Part shown: positions 1 to 8,157 of the stretch, piece by piece | How positions within the stretch are numbered: the stretch's first letter is position 1 | Layout of the letters: each line of letters starts with the position of its first letter | DNA from: a virus | IMG/VR virus record: IMGVR_UViG_3300021092_002038 | Location: 1 to 64,000 of that record | Direction: 5' to 3' (one strand) | DNA: 64,000 bases | Translations under genes and position numbers: made by a program | Notes under the pieces: model-generated | What the model saw: the letters and a program-made list of their open reading frames with translations, nothing else | What the model was told of the DNA's origin: nothing | The model's database searches: none

Positions 1-675
1 AGAGCCTTGTCCGTATGTAATTGTTTGAAATCCTTCAGCGTGTGAATACAGTCCACTTGCAATTGTTTGAAATCCTTCAGCGTGTGAATACTGTCCACTT
101 GCAGTCGTTTGGTTTCCTTGTATAAAATTACTCGCCGTTAAATTGGTAAAATTACCTAAATATTTTCCTATATATTGTGAAGCTGTTATAGAATGAGGGA
201 TGACGCTAGAGATGGGGTTTGATACATAAAGTATTCCTGTTTTATAATCAAAATACCAATTTATTGCGTTCGCGTCAAATATTCTAGTTCCATCTGCAGC
301 ACGTATTTCAACAAGGTACTCAGCTCCGTATTTATCACTTATGAAGTTTTTTTGAACAAAAGATGCACTAATTTTTAAAAACTCAGCGTTAAAATTAGTT
401 GTTCCTGGAACATATCCACTTCCTGATATAACATGATATGTATTATTACCATAAGCATAGTCTTTAGTTAACACAGATTGTATTTTTCTAGCAATTTGTG
501 AGGTATATGCAGAACTGGTTGAACTCGGAATAATATCTGTCCAAACATCTCTAGGGCTGACTTCTATAGTTGAATCGCCAAATTCTTCATAAAACTTTCT
601 AGTTGAATTTGTAAATTTTCTGTTAATTAACTTTTTAAAAGCTAAATCTGATTTATCTGAAGTTGATAATGACAT
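1..675 (-). CDS. Tail-fibre-like protein with SHAEG repeats, C-terminus outside window
   Basis: The reading frame is open from the ATG at 675 to the window edge, so only the first 225 residues are visible. The N-terminal part (MSLSTSDKSDLAFKKLINRK) is a globular region of unknown fold. The visible C-terminal end enters a 14-residue repeat with the core YSHAEGFQT and ASG, the pattern of YadA-type trimeric adhesin heads and of many phage tail fibres. The next gene on the same strand, ending at 704, is also a large fibre-like protein. I infer a trimeric fibre or baseplate-attached adhesin involved in host contact. The exact role and full length cannot be judged. Confidence 0.6.
   Translation of the reverse strand, partial: MSLSTSDKSDLAFKKLINRKFTNSTRKFYEEFGDSTIEVSPRDVWTDIIPSSTSSAYTSQIARKIQSVLTKDYAYGNNTYHVISGSGYVPGTTNFNAEFLKISASFVQKNFISDKYGAEYLVEIRAADGTRIFDANAINWYFDYKTGILYVSNPISSVIPHSITASQYIGKYLGNFTNLTASNFIQGNQTTASGQYSHAEGFQTIASGLYSHAEGFQTITYGQGS
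20..90 (-). repeat. 42-bp tandem repeat coding the SHAEG units
   Basis: A 29-base block (20-48) recurs identically at 62-90, giving a 42-bp period that equals 14 codons. It encodes successive YadA-head-like units in the truncated fibre gene and probably continues to the left of the window. Confidence 0.75.
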
Positions 676-703
676 ATGTTGTTTTTATATATTAAAATTT
701 ATT

Positions 704-2827
704 TTAATTAAATGTTATAGTGAAATCGTCAATATAATTATTGTTAGCGGTTTTAAATCGAATCCACAATATTACATTAAAATTTGTAGTTGCGGTTCCA
801 AGCGTCCAACTGCATATTATTTTTCCACTATTAACTGTTGGAGCGGTGCCGATAAAAGAACCAAAAACTTGTTGTCCTTCTACAATACTATTGTCATTAA
901 AAGTTCTTCCTAAATCGTATATTTCTGAAGATGCAGTTTGTGACGTTAACAATACACTTGATGATTTTATTAATGAAACTTGTAGACCAGTTGTATCGGA
1001 TCCCCACTTGTTTATTTTATCGAATAGAGATCCAACAACCGACATGGTTATACTACCGCCCGAACTGTTAGAACCTGATATTCTTCTAAAATAATTTGCG
1101 TATCCCGTGCCAGAAGAACCTGAAGTAAAGTTACTGTAACTTCCACTCCCGTTCGGCGCTCCACCTGCGATTAATCTTCCATTCTGAACCTGAAGTTGAG
1201 GTGGATTAGTTAAAATACTGGCCGTTAAATTACTCGATGACGGAAACTGATTAATACTGGCCGTTAAATGTGTTACTCTATAATATTCATCTAGAAAATG
1301 TTCGGTGACTGAACTCGCCGCATTGGTAGAAATTGACGCGGGATTTCCATAATTATTTATCGGATATATAGATCCGGTAATGGTAGACGTAACCGAACTT
1401 TTTCCTGGTTTTGAAGCGGTTACAATTATTGTAGGAATAGTATTATAAGAAGATGTTACATTTGACGTTGTATTGGCCGTCGTAGAAACCAAGACTCTTA
1501 TGGTGTCATTATAATTTGGAATAGTTGCGCTTCCTGTAGATGTTGAAGCTCTCCAGTTAGATGGATTTCCTGAGCTTATCGTCAGCGGATTTGTAAGATA
1601 TACAGGATTATGTAAATTACTAGCTGTTATAAATGTATTACATACAATTGAACCGCTTAAATACGGTATTCCACTTAAATATTTTAAAGTAGGATTGCTA
1701 GTAATACTCGCGGAGATAGATGTTAAGCTTTGATTGGGAAAATTGTTGGTGGAGTCGTTACTAGTATACCAAACTGTAAAAAGGCTACTAGTATTAGCTC
1801 CGTTATCTGCTGCCATTACGAAAGAATACGAGCCAGTATCAATTAACGAGGCTGATAATGATGCGGAAGTTTGCGTCCAAAATGTATTATATCTTTTAGT
1901 ACCATTAATAAATAATGTGGGTGGTACTCCATTACCTATTGAATTCGAACTTGACACTATAGACGCAGTAGAGTTTCGTAAAGGTACAGTTGAACCCGCG
2001 TTTAAATTAATAAGTAAATTACCTTTTACACCGCTAGCAGTTACACCGCCTTTTAAATTAGAGAAATCTGAAAATTTTCCTGATCTAAAATGTGATGACG
2101 ATGGGCTTACATTATAAAAAGGCGAATGTAATTGAACTCTTGGTGCAGAAATAATAGTTGTTACATCGGACCCTGCAACAGAAGATCCGCTATACCATTC
2201 AGAATTTAATCCGCCGGCAAGTTTTCCTGAAAAAAATGACATATTCGATGCAGATAGAGACATGCCTGTTAAGGTGCCTGCTTTAGGTGGAGCCAGATCT
2301 AAAAATGCCTCACTAATTTCATCTAAAGCGTCTGCAAGATTTGTTTTACTTGTAAATTCGTCAAAAAATCCATCTCCATATGAATTATCATTAGGAACCC
2401 CTATATTAATTTTACTAGCAGATAATTCGGTTAAAATCCAATGATTTTGGAGGCTATCCCATAAAAATGACGAAGATGGATTTGGGCTGCTACCTGAATC
2501 TATAACCTCTATACCTGCATATCGTTTAGCCGGAGCGTTTGTATTTAATAAAATTGTATTATCTCCTAACTCTACTGTGCTTGAAGAAACGATTCTTTCA
2601 GCGACTAAACTTCCTGTTATATATAAGTTTCCAGTAATGAAAGAATCGCCTATTATTTGTATACCATTTTCTCTGAAAAGTTCGTCTTTTAAAGTTCCGA
2701 GAGTTATATTTTTATTGACAAAATCATTAGCGGCATTGTCGAATTGAAGAACGGGCATTTTGTCGGTATCATTTAAAGACGATGTAGAAATAGTACCGAA
2801 TTGACTTAATTTAACTTTTAGTGCCAT
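704..2827 (-). CDS. Large Ser/Thr-rich tail fibre or appendage protein
   Basis: This 707-residue protein starts at ATG 2827. Residues 50-115 carry a segment seen in many marine phage fibre proteins: an ITGNLYITGSL strand repeat followed by VELGDNTILLNTNAP and RYAGIEVID. This resembles the part that leads into a fibre shaft. Most of the rest is low-complexity Ser, Thr, Asn and Gly with short recurring pieces (for example LTASI), typical of beta-rich extended trimeric fibres. The C-terminus looks like a compact beta domain. It sits next to the SHAEG-repeat gene, so a shared host-adhesion structure is likely. Structural role is inferred from composition and the recognised segment; the receptor is unknown. 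Confidence 0.6.
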   Translation of the reverse strand: MALKVKLSQFGTISTSSLNDTDKMPVLQFDNAANDFVNKNITLGTLKDELFRENGIQIIGDSFITGNLYITGSLVAERIVSSSTVELGDNTILLNTNAPAKRYAGIEVIDSGSSPNPSSSFLWDSLQNHWILTELSASKINIGVPNDNSYGDGFFDEFTSKTNLADALDEISEAFLDLAPPKAGTLTGMSLSASNMSFFSGKLAGGLNSEWYSGSSVAGSDVTTIISAPRVQLHSPFYNVSPSSSHFRSGKFSDFSNLKGGVTASGVKGNLLINLNAGSTVPLRNSTASIVSSSNSIGNGVPPTLFINGTKRYNTFWTQTSASLSASLIDTGSYSFVMAADNGANTSSLFTVWYTSNDSTNNFPNQSLTSISASITSNPTLKYLSGIPYLSGSIVCNTFITASNLHNPVYLTNPLTISSGNPSNWRASTSTGSATIPNYNDTIRVLVSTTANTTSNVTSSYNTIPTIIVTASKPGKSSVTSTITGSIYPINNYGNPASISTNAASSVTEHFLDEYYRVTHLTASINQFPSSSNLTASILTNPPQLQVQNGRLIAGGAPNGSGSYSNFTSGSSGTGYANYFRRISGSNSSGGSITMSVVGSLFDKINKWGSDTTGLQVSLIKSSSVLLTSQTASSEIYDLGRTFNDNSIVEGQQVFGSFIGTAPTVNSGKIICSWTLGTATTNFNVILWIRFKTANNNYIDDFTITFN

Positions 2828-2944
2828 AGTATAATATAAATATAATATAAATATAATTTAAACGGACATAAACTGTGTTTTTTACTTCAATTTAAAAGTT
2901 AAATAAATATAAAATTTATTAAACTAAATATTTGTTATGATTCT

Positions 2945-3406
2945 TTAAAAAGGAGTGGAATCATCCGGATCATCCGAATCATCCGAATCATCCGAATCAT
3001 CAGAATAGTCTCGCATGTTGTCAAAATCTTTTTTAGTAAAACCAAGGTGACTTACCAATGAGATTATAAAAAATAACATTTCTGGTTTAGTTAATTTTTT
3101 TTCAAATTTTAACTTATAAGCAAATTCTGCGGCGTCTTTATAAATTTTAATTGAACTTTTATCATGAACGTTAAATTCGCTTTTATTTTTAATGATTAAT
3201 CCTGGAATTTTATGAGTTTTTATATAATTGTCGGTATATTCCACGATTTTTTCTTTTAAAATTTCATCAAAATCGTCGGTGTATGAATTTTCTAATTGTA
3301 TATTTTCTTTTAGTTTATTTATTTCTTTTGAAGAAATATATTTAGAAATACTAAAATTTTTTAATATTTTTTCTTTATTTAGAATATGATCAACGTTATC
3401 CATCAT
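2945..3406 (-). CDS. Hypothetical protein with Asp/Ser repeat tail
   Basis: The protein has 153 residues and starts with two adjacent ATGs at 3406. It is mostly charged and helical (many Lys, Glu, Ile), with no motif I recognise. The C-terminus is a DDS repeat encoded by a 9-bp tandem DNA repeat, so the length of the acidic tail may vary between relatives. There is no clear Shine-Dalgarno sequence upstream. The function is unknown. Confidence 0.6.
   Translation of the reverse strand: MMDNVDHILNKEKILKNFSISKYISSKEINKLKENIQLENSYTDDFDEILKEKIVEYTDNYIKTHKIPGLIIKNKSEFNVHDKSSIKIYKDAAEFAYKLKFEKKLTKPEMLFFIISLVSHLGFTKKDFDNMRDYSDDSDDSDDSDDPDDSTPF
2960..3004 (-). repeat. 9-bp tandem repeat, five units
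   Basis: Five consecutive units of the form atcatccga, with single-base differences in the first and last, encode the Asp-Asp-Ser tail of the gene at 2945-3406. Such 9-bp arrays keep the frame when they expand or contract. Confidence 0.8.
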
Positions 3407-3419
3407 CTATAAATAGATA

Positions 3420-4160
3420 TTAAAATTTCTGAACAGTATCTCTTGCGGATCCTTGTAATCTATCAGGATCATTTAACCATCTTTTTCTGTCTTTTATTTT
3501 TACCCAAATTCGTCCTGATGTAAACGAACAATTATAACAAAACACCTTCATGTTTTCGAGTTTATGATTTTTTTCGTTATTGTCCTCGAATACTAATAAT
3601 AATGGAATTTTATTATCTGTTAATCTTCTTTCACAGTAACCACATTGTTCACATGCGGCAGGTTTTAATCCTGATCTAATAAGTCTGTCTTTTAATTTCC
3701 AAAGCGGATAATCTGGAAACTTACCATTTAAAATGTCGTCAAGTGGATATTTTCCTGTTTTTGGATTTTTTGTTTTTAGTACACCTCGGCCTGATTTGTT
3801 TGTAAATGTGGTGTGTAAATTATAAAGTTTGGCATATTTTTTATAACACGCATAACTGACATTCAAATGCTTGGCCGCCTGTGCTGCGCTTTTTGATTTT
3901 GTTTGTGCTTCTTTAATTTCACTTTCTAATAATGGAACTGCGCCTTTTCCTCGTTTTCTTTTAAGTTTAAAAGGCTTTATAGTAAAATTCGAATATTTTG
4001 TAAGTTTTATTTCTTTTGCTACCTCTTCATTGGTGGGGATGTCTGTTTTGAGATTGTTCAATTCTTTTTTTATCGAATCTAGTTCTTCTACTTTTTTTGA
4101 CAAAGTAGACACTTGTTCCAATAAAGATTTAAGTATTGCGTCTTGATTTTCTTGTTGCAT
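3420..4160 (-). CDS. Coiled-coil, HTH and degenerate HNH-type zinc protein
   Basis: The protein has 246 residues in three visible parts: a predicted coiled coil (about 5-45), a basic stretch followed by a helix-turn-helix-like segment (about 90-115, AAQAAKHLNVSYACYKKYAK), and a C-terminal zinc-binding region with CEQC (170-173) and CYNC (208-211). The spacing and the LENMKVFCYNC segment are those of HNH endonucleases. However, the histidines expected before the Asn-rich loop and after the last Cys are replaced (VFEDNNEKNHK, NCSF). It may therefore be a DNA-binding protein derived from an HNH nuclease rather than an active nuclease. It lies 2 bases downstream of a small unknown gene in a helicase operon. 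Confidence 0.5.
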   Translation of the reverse strand: MQQENQDAILKSLLEQVSTLSKKVEELDSIKKELNNLKTDIPTNEEVAKEIKLTKYSNFTIKPFKLKRKRGKGAVPLLESEIKEAQTKSKSAAQAAKHLNVSYACYKKYAKLYNLHTTFTNKSGRGVLKTKNPKTGKYPLDDILNGKFPDYPLWKLKDRLIRSGLKPAACEQCGYCERRLTDNKIPLLLVFEDNNEKNHKLENMKVFCYNCSFTSGRIWVKIKDRKRWLNDPDRLQGSARDTVQKF

Positions 4161-4161
4161 A

Positions 4162-4467
4162 TTAACCTCTTATAGGTTCATATTTTAAATCTATCCTAGT
4201 TTGATTTTTGAAATTGGATCTCAAGTTTTCTGCATAAGTATAATATCCGGCATTCATTAATATTTTATAGGTATTATATATAAAAACGTTTTTTCCTGAT
4301 TTGAGTTTGGCTTCCATAAACGGAGATACCGTCATATTTTTATCTTTTATATTATCCGTTATTGCTCTAGTACATGCTTCTCCTAATACGTCATCAAACG
4401 TATCATCGTCAATTATTAAATTTCTTTCCCAGTTAGCACTGTGAACCCATACTTTTTTATTTGCCAT
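4162..4467 (-). CDS. Hypothetical protein
   Basis: This is a 101-residue soluble protein with no motif I recognise. Its start at 4467 overlaps the end of the upstream helicase gene by 11 bases, so the two are translationally coupled. It probably belongs to the same transcription unit as the helicase and the HNH-like protein. The function is unknown. Confidence 0.6.
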   Translation of the reverse strand: MANKKVWVHSANWERNLIIDDDTFDDVLGEACTRAITDNIKDKNMTVSPFMEAKLKSGKNVFIYNTYKILMNAGYYTYAENLRSNFKNQTRIDLKYEPIRG

Positions 4468-6079
4468 AATTCAAATCTCCATCATTAAGTAAATCCAAGT
4501 TATTTAATTTTATATTCACCGTTTCACATACTTTTTCTTCTACGGTGTTAGCCACAAATACAATTTTTTGTACAGATTTGCTTTTGGCGCTATCTCGCCA
4601 AACTCTACCAGTGGCTTGTCGCATTTGTACGGCCGAATAAGATGGTGAGATTAAAGAAAGTCTAGGATAATTTCCATTTAAATCGTGTAAAGAAAGGCCT
4701 GCTCCACCTGCCGCGATATTAACTAATATAATTCTTTCTTTATCTGCTTGAAAATCGTCGATATGTTTCTGTCTGTCTTTATCGGAAACAATTCCGTTTA
4801 CAATACATTTGGTGTTTAATCTTTTAGAAATAGCTTCAATGCTTTCAGTAAAATTCATGAATACCACTACACTCATACCATTTTCTAATCCTTCTTCAAT
4901 CATTTCAATAAATAGAGGTACTTTTACTAATTCAATTTTTTGTCTTGCTCTAAGAATTGCCGTTAACTGTGAACCATTATCTTTGCTTTCTTTTTTTATT
5001 TTTTTGCTTAATTTTAACAATTCTCTTTCCATTTCTTCATACAACGCGATTATTTTCTTTCTACTTTCTTCTTCCATATTATAACAATCCGCAATAATTT
5101 GGCTTTCTGGAAAGTTTGGAATTGAATCGCGGGTCAAACGAACTCCCCTATCTACAAAAATATCTTTATGTAATTTAGTTAAGACTTCTTTATTTCCTCG
5201 ATATTCTAAACCAAATCGTCCTTTTACTACGCCGTGTCTATATAACCACGTATAATATTGTTTATTATTATCAAATAATTTTAAACACATTCCCACCGTT
5301 TTTAATTCTAATGGATTGGTTGCATTTGTAGCACTACAAAAAATCATTTTATAACCACTTTTTAATGCAGATATACACGTTTCGCTATTCTTAGTTTTAG
5401 ATCCTTTTAGTTTTTGACTTTCATCCCAAACAATTAATGTGTTTTTGGAAATCTTCCACGTAAATTCATTTACGTGAGTTTTTTTATTTCTTACAAATGA
5501 TGCTATCGGAGACTCATGTTTTCCCAATCTCAAAGATTCGTAATTCACGATTCCTATCAACTTTGAATTCATATTAAAATGATTTTTTATAACTCTTCTC
5601 CAAGATTCCATGACGGCTTTTGGACATACAATTAATATATCCATATCTAGCTCTCTGGCTACTCCACATGCCGTATAAGTTTTACCCACCCCCACATCTG
5701 ACCCATCTATTGCACAGCCCCATTTTTTAATTGCTGCGCACATCTTTCCAACTGCTGTAATTTGCCAAGATCTTAATCCTGTATTTATCTTTACCTCTAC
5801 AGGTTCTAATACGAATTCATTTTGTTTTTCTATAGGTTTTAAATGTTCATATTCTTTAAAAAGATGTTTTTCTGGTTTAGTTTCATATAAATACCACCCC
5901 TCATCTTTCTTAGAAACACCGTAGCCTTTATCTTTAAGTTTAAATGAATTTTGTCGCCAATAATTAAAGAACGGAGATAGATATTCTTTTTCAATTAACC
6001 AATCTCTTTTCCACCAAATACCATATTCAGTCTTATATGAATAAGGCTCTGACCATTTTATGTTTAAATCTAACATCAC
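4457..6079 (-). CDS. SNF2-like superfamily 2 DNA helicase
   Basis: The protein has about 540 residues. Motif I is GSDVGVGKT (about 126-133), motif II is a WDESQ variant of DEAH (about 218-222), and motif III is SATNATNP. The second RecA lobe carries VVVFMNFTESI, AAGGAGLSLHDL and the motif VI sequence QMRQATGRVWR. These are hallmarks of SNF2-type translocases, which use ATP to move along duplex DNA. T4-type phages use related enzymes such as UvsW for fork remodelling and recombination, and a similar role is inferred. The start may be GTG 6079 or ATG 6076; both follow the stop of the upstream gene directly. Confidence 0.85.
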   Translation of the reverse strand: MMLDLNIKWSEPYSYKTEYGIWWKRDWLIEKEYLSPFFNYWRQNSFKLKDKGYGVSKKDEGWYLYETKPEKHLFKEYEHLKPIEKQNEFVLEPVEVKINTGLRSWQITAVGKMCAAIKKWGCAIDGSDVGVGKTYTACGVARELDMDILIVCPKAVMESWRRVIKNHFNMNSKLIGIVNYESLRLGKHESPIASFVRNKKTHVNEFTWKISKNTLIVWDESQKLKGSKTKNSETCISALKSGYKMIFCSATNATNPLELKTVGMCLKLFDNNKQYYTWLYRHGVVKGRFGLEYRGNKEVLTKLHKDIFVDRGVRLTRDSIPNFPESQIIADCYNMEEESRKKIIALYEEMERELLKLSKKIKKESKDNGSQLTAILRARQKIELVKVPLFIEMIEEGLENGMSVVVFMNFTESIEAISKRLNTKCIVNGIVSDKDRQKHIDDFQADKERIILVNIAAGGAGLSLHDLNGNYPRLSLISPSYSAVQMRQATGRVWRDSAKSKSVQKIVFVANTVEEKVCETVNIKLNNLDLLNDGDLNYGK

Positions 6080-6379
6080 TCAGTTACCGTATTCTTTTCT
6101 ATACTTATTATGATTTATCGACTCATGAATATTGGTTCTAAGATATTGTCCAGCTCTTATTACTCCAATATCAAAATGTTCAGAAAGAGAACTAACAAAA
6201 TTAGCGCCTTCCTTATCATCATAACCATATCCTAAATCAATCAAATTTTGCATATATTGTGATCTCGTCAAGGAAAACTTCCTACGAACAGTTCCCTCTA
6301 AATGATTTATAATTTCTGATAAATTGTCAAAAGATATTGGCGTATTGGATATTGTAGTATCTATTATATAAAATTTCAT
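6080..6379 (-). CDS. Hypothetical protein
   Basis: This 99-residue protein starts at ATG 6379 and ends directly before the helicase start, so the two are probably co-transcribed. The central part looks helical (SRSQ-like turn, then LGYGYDDKEGANFV). No family is recognised. Confidence 0.55.
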   Translation of the reverse strand: MKFYIIDTTISNTPISFDNLSEIINHLEGTVRRKFSLTRSQYMQNLIDLGYGYDDKEGANFVSSLSEHFDIGVIRAGQYLRTNIHESINHNKYRKEYGN

Positions 6380-6422
6380 AATTTATTATTAATATATACT
6401 TTATGGGTAAAATTACAATTAA

Positions 6423-7382
6423 TTATATTTTCCAATTCATTTCTTTTAAACATTCTTTTACCGCATCTTTATCTTTTTCATCCAAGACCTTACTTAAATT
6501 TTCAAATAAATCTTCTAGCGTATATTTTTTATCATCGGATAACATTTTGTTTTTATTTTTCATATCTTGAATGGTATCAACAATTTTATCTAATGTCACT
6601 TTGTATTTATCGTAATGTTGTTTATCTACGAAATTAGACATAGTAAAAGATTTGGGTGTTATTGATTTTATTAAAAACAATATACTACTGCCTATAAATT
6701 CAAATATTTTGAATACTGCAGCTGCTATAGGATTTGACATCGCAGCTAGTTTTAAAATAAAAAACATAACTGCAAATATAAGAATTCCAACCAATAAAGA
6801 TGTAATAAATTTTTTAACGCCATAAAATATAGCCCCTAAACCAAACCACTTATCAAGTTCATTTACCTTTTGTGTATTTTCATCATTTTTTTCTGCAATT
6901 TCAGAACTTAACGCTTGATACTCTTTGGATGTTTTATCTAACTGTGATTTAAGTTTACTTCTTTCAGACTGAAGATATTGAATTTCTTTGTCTAGTTTAT
7001 TTAATTCAGCTCTGCCTTTTTCTCGTTCTATTTTTACCGCCGAAATTAAATCATCTACGATTTTTTGAATTCTTTTAAGATCGTTAATTTCAGGATTACC
7101 AGCTATAGATACGACCCGTTCATTCAATTCTTTTGCAACTTGAACTTCTTTAGATGGATCTTTTTCTTGATCTAACGCGTGATGTGTTCCTGCAGCTAAT
7201 ATGCCTATTTGATTCAATTTTTTATCGTTATTAACCGACAACGCATCTTTTTTACTTTGCATTTCGTTTGCTTTATCATTTAATCGGTCGGCGGATTCCG
7301 TAGTTGACCGTTTAAATAAACTTATACAGCCGGTGAAACAAAATACCGTCACCATTAAAAATAATATTAATAATCTTTTCAT
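6423..7382 (-). CDS. Lipoprotein with coiled coil and membrane segments, possible spanin
   Basis: The 319-residue protein begins with a type II signal peptide (MKRLLILFLMVTVFCFTGC; lipobox FTGC with Cys 19). Residues 30-175 are strongly helical and coiled-coil-like. Two hydrophobic segments follow at about 192-213 and 218-240, then a charged helical tail of about 75 residues. A lipid-anchored N-terminus, periplasmic coiled coil and later membrane segments are the layout expected of a one-chain spanin, which joins outer and inner membranes during lysis. Known examples are much shorter and end at the membrane segment, so the assignment is tentative. A Shine-Dalgarno-like aaaggt lies upstream. 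Confidence 0.6.
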   Translation of the reverse strand: MKRLLILFLMVTVFCFTGCISLFKRSTTESADRLNDKANEMQSKKDALSVNNDKKLNQIGILAAGTHHALDQEKDPSKEVQVAKELNERVVSIAGNPEINDLKRIQKIVDDLISAVKIEREKGRAELNKLDKEIQYLQSERSKLKSQLDKTSKEYQALSSEIAEKNDENTQKVNELDKWFGLGAIFYGVKKFITSLLVGILIFAVMFFILKLAAMSNPIAAAVFKIFEFIGSSILFLIKSITPKSFTMSNFVDKQHYDKYKVTLDKIVDTIQDMKNKNKMLSDDKKYTLEDLFENLSKVLDEKDKDAVKECLKEMNWKI

Positions 7383-7438
7383 AAAATTTAACCTTTATAT
7401 TTTTTATAACACTAAAATTAAAAATTTTAACAATCTTT

Positions 7439-7801
7439 CTATTTTTTGGGTTCATAGCTCACTCTAACAGGAGCGTTTCCTTTTGATGACGACCCCTTTT
7501 TTCCGTGTCCAGCCTTTCGTTGCGCAGACTTTTTTCTTCTAACAAAAGACGCACGTCCTTTTTTACCAAGTTTTTTTGCATATTTTTTGCCTAAGCAAGC
7601 ACTATAAGAGCTACCTTTTTTAGCGTCTCCACACTTACCGGTTTTTTCTCCTTTACTGTTGTATCTGTCCCATCCACCGCCTGAAGAACTACCTTTTGAA
7701 CCTTTTCCGAACCACGCTCTCAATCCTCCACTATATTTTTCTTGTACAGAGTCTATTTCCTCTATCTTAGCCAACAGTTTCTCTTCAATAATATTTTCCA
7801 T
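7439..7801 (-). CDS. DUF5872-family small basic protein
   Basis: The protein has 120 residues. After a short acidic N-terminus it shows the DUF5872 pattern: GGLRAWFGKG, a Gly/Ser stretch, GGWDRYNSKGEKTGKCGDA, YSACLGKKYAKKLGKKG and VRRKKSAQRKAGHGKKG. The family occurs in phages and in large eukaryotic viruses. It is very basic, so it could be a virion or DNA-associated protein, but no function is established. It is followed closely by other virion-type genes on the same strand. Confidence 0.75.
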   Translation of the reverse strand: MENIIEEKLLAKIEEIDSVQEKYSGGLRAWFGKGSKGSSSGGGWDRYNSKGEKTGKCGDAKKGSSYSACLGKKYAKKLGKKGRASFVRRKKSAQRKAGHGKKGSSSKGNAPVRVSYEPKK

Positions 7802-7807
7802 ATAGTT

Positions 7808-8155
7808 TTATCCGTTTAATAATCGTTTATCTTTTTTATTTAAATTTGGAACCTCATATATTCCCATTTTATTCTTTAACATCCTCAATGCTGCGGCCGG
7901 TGGTATATTTCCAAAATTAGCCGCCAAAATACCATATTTTTTACAAAATTCTTCCAATTCTATAACGTCAGACTTATTGTGTTCTGTCGGAATTAATTCT
8001 ACATCTAGTTCTTTTATTTCTTTTTTCTTTTTATTTAAAAACGCTGCATAAATAGGATCGTCATTATTAACAGAATATACGTTGTCACACCCAAATTTCG
8101 ATGTTGTAAATTTTGAATTTTCGGTATTATAATTTATAGACTTATATTCATTCAT
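7808..8155 (-). CDS. Hypothetical phage protein
   Basis: This is a 115-residue protein. The second half, with ELEEFCKKYGILAANFG and PAAALRMLKNKMG, matches a pattern I have seen in small proteins of other marine phages near DUF5872 genes; I know no function. It starts 2 bases after the stop of the SleB-type hydrolase gene and ends 6 bases before the DUF5872 gene, so all are likely expressed together. Confidence 0.6.
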   Translation of the reverse strand: MNEYKSINYNTENSKFTTSKFGCDNVYSVNNDDPIYAAFLNKKKKEIKELDVELIPTEHNKSDVIELEEFCKKYGILAANFGNIPPAAALRMLKNKMGIYEVPNLNKKDKRLLNG

Positions 8156-8157
8156 AA

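Noticed and set aside
741-2444. Plus-strand frames opposite the fibre gene
   Set aside because: They are antisense frames of a Ser/Thr-rich coding sequence without domains; the minus-strand gene explains the region.
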